From contig JAFAPJ010000421.1 of the NCBI GenBank assembly GCA_019247255.1, forward strand, positions 1-5,353: DNA of 5,353 bases. Direction: 5' to 3'. Below are positions 4,235-5,353 of this stretch, one piece after another. A model generated the notes under the pieces. It ran no database searches. It was given only the letters and a program-made list of their open reading frames with translations, and was not told the DNA's origin. Numbering within the stretch: the stretch's first letter is position 1; every line of letters begins with the position of its first letter. The DNA is from Methylobacteriaceae bacterium. GTDB taxonomy: Bacteria; Pseudomonadota; Alphaproteobacteria; Rhizobiales; Beijerinckiaceae. The position numbers and the translations under genes are program-made.

Positions 4235-5353
4235 ATGCTGACGAAGCGCAAGGCCGGCACGGCCAGCCGCGGCAAGCTCCAGGGCCTCGCGGCCGGTCTC
4301 GCCTCGGGGACCGTCGACCGCCGTACCTTCCTGCGCCGTTCGGGCCTCGCCGCGGGCGGGCTCGCGGCGGTCGGGTCGCTGTCCCTCGGGGCGGTCCGGA
4401 AGGCGGAAGCCGCGGGCTCGGCCGTCAGCGGCCCGCAGGTGACCATCCGCAAGAACGTCTGCACGCATTGCTCGGTCGGCTGCACGGTCACGGCCGAGGT
4501 CGTGAACGGCGTCTGGGTGGGGCAGGAGCCCTCCTACGACAGCCCCATCAACCGCGGCACGCATTGCGCGAAGGGCGCCGCCATCCGCGAGCTCGTTCAC
4601 GGCGAACGGCGGCTCAAGTACCCGCTGAAGCTCGTCAACGGGCAATGGACCCGGCTCTCCTGGGAACAGGCGATCGACGAGATCGGCGACAAGCTTCTCG
4701 CCATCCGCGAGCGCTCCGGCGCGGATGCCGTCTACTGGCTCGGCTCGGCGAAATACACGAACGAGGCAGCCTACCTCTTTCGCAAGCTCGGCGCCTTCTG
4801 GGGCACGAACTCGGTCGACCACCAGGCGCGCATCTGCCACTCGACGACGGTCGCGGGCGTCGCCAATACCTGGGGCTACGGCGCCCAGACGAATTCCTAC
4901 AACGACATCCGCAACGCCAAGACGATGATCATCCTCGGCGGCAACCCCGCCGAGGCGCACCCGATCTCCATGCAGCACGTGCTGTCCGGCAAGGAGATCA
5001 ACCGCGCGAACATGATCGTCATCGATCCGCGCTTCACGCGCACGGCCGCCCACGCGACCGAATACGTGCGGCTCCGCTCGGGCACCGACATCCCGCTCGT
5101 GTGGGGCATCCTCTGGCACGTCTTCGAGAACGGCTGGGAGGACAAGGACTTCATCCGCAAGCGCGTCTACGGGATGGAGGACGTCCGCAAGGAGGTCGCC
5201 AAGTGGACGCCGGACGAGGTCGAGCGCGTGACGGGCGTGCCGGGCGAGCAGCTGAAGCGCGTCGCCTACCTGTTCTCCCACGAGAAGCCCGCGACGCTCA
5301 TCTGGTGCATGGGCGCGACCCAGCACACCGTCGGCACCGCCAACGTGCGGGCG
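4235..5353 (+). CDS. fdhA: Formate dehydrogenase catalytic (alpha) subunit, periplasmic, Cys-type; 3' end beyond window
   Basis: The first 373 residues are visible; the family is usually about 950-1000 long. The enzyme oxidises formate to CO2 in the periplasm with a molybdenum- or tungsten-bis-MGD cofactor and passes electrons to Fe-S and cytochrome b subunits, expected downstream. A Tat signal is clear: 'DRRTFLRRSG' (28-37), a Gly/Ala-rich hydrophobic stretch, and a likely cleavage after Ala59 (AEA/A). The 4Fe-4S motif is Cys76-X2-Cys79-X3-Cys83 with Cys111, and Lys113 follows as the usual electron-relay lysine. The active-site segment 'HQARICHSTTVAGVANTWGYG' has Cys201 (TGC) where FdnG/FdhF have selenocysteine, followed by the conserved His202. 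'GGNPAEAHP' (235-243) is a cofactor-binding loop. ATG 4235 fits the 'MLxKRK' beginning of homologues as I remember them. It resembles FDH-N/O-type alpha subunits (FdnG-like; fdh3A in Methylobacterium nomenclature). Confidence 0.95.
   Translation, partial: MLTKRKAGTASRGKLQGLAAGLASGTVDRRTFLRRSGLAAGGLAAVGSLSLGAVRKAEAAGSAVSGPQVTIRKNVCTHCSVGCTVTAEVVNGVWVGQEPSYDSPINRGTHCAKGAAIRELVHGERRLKYPLKLVNGQWTRLSWEQAIDEIGDKLLAIRERSGADAVYWLGSAKYTNEAAYLFRKLGAFWGTNSVDHQARICHSTTVAGVANTWGYGAQTNSYNDIRNAKTMIILGGNPAEAHPISMQHVLSGKEINRANMIVIDPRFTRTAAHATEYVRLRSGTDIPLVWGILWHVFENGWEDKDFIRKRVYGMEDVRKEVAKWTPDEVERVTGVPGEQLKRVAYLFSHEKPATLIWCMGATQHTVGTANVRA

Noticed and set aside
4815..4850. Possible selenocysteine TGA codon in fdhA
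   Set aside because: The codon at the active-site position is TGC and the frame has no in-frame TGA in the visible part.
4106..5326. Antisense open frame (406 codons) opposite fdhA
   Set aside because: It is a shadow of the FdhA frame with low-complexity composition. The sense strand encodes an unmistakable molybdoenzyme.
1..5353. CRISPR arrays, tRNA or rRNA genes, insertion sequences, attachment sites
   Set aside because: I saw no spaced repeat arrays, RNA gene signatures, transposase-like proteins or terminal inverted repeats. The window is almost fully occupied by coding sequence.

Overview
The window is very G+C-rich (roughly 70% by eye). All genes lie on the + strand, with a strong preference for G/C in third codon positions. 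Gene content and protein resemblance suggest an alphaproteobacterium of the Hyphomicrobiales (Bradyrhizobium, Rhodopseudomonas, Methylobacterium or Salinarimonas-like). I cannot name a genus from the sequence alone. The locus is the upstream half of a cluster for a periplasmic, molybdopterin-dependent, membrane-type formate dehydrogenase (FDH).

Layout, left to right. (1) 1-350: C-terminal part of a biotin/lipoate-ligase-like protein with a DUF4444-type tail. (2) 347-904: DUF6505-like protein. (3) 901-1908: DUF6352-like protein. (4) 1905-2420: DUF3305-like protein. (5) 2417-3094: DUF3306-like protein. Each of these five genes overlaps the next by exactly 4 nt (GTGA, GTGA, GTGA, ATGA), so they look like one translationally coupled unit. 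(6) 3095-3161: a short gap, less G+C-rich than its surroundings, with a CATAA-N7-TTATG inverted repeat on a TATTAT hexamer. (7) 3162-3950: a TorD-family chaperone with an N-terminal YdaS/Cro-like helix-turn-helix domain. (8) 3988-4227: a 79-residue twin-arginine 'formate dehydrogenase region' protein. (9) 4235 to the window end: the N-terminal 373 residues of the catalytic subunit FdhA, with a Tat signal, a 4Fe-4S cysteine set and Cys rather than selenocysteine at the active site.

How the genes may fit together: FdhA oxidises formate in the periplasm after folding and cofactor loading in the cytoplasm. The TorD-type chaperone probably guards FdhA or its Tat signal until the Mo cofactor is loaded. 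The small Tat protein is a regular neighbour of such enzymes. The four DUF proteins and the ligase-like protein travel with these clusters but have no established biochemical role that I know of. They are best read as candidate maturation or assembly factors.

The most unusual part is 3082-3342. A DNA-binding domain is fused in frame to the front of the chaperone. The segment encoding it is bounded by an 11-bp direct repeat (TGATCTGTTCT at 3082-3092 and 3332-3342) and preceded by a possible operator/promoter. It sits where I recall related clusters carrying a separate 4Fe-4S protein gene. This suggests a possible chaperone-regulator that couples FDH maturation to transcription.
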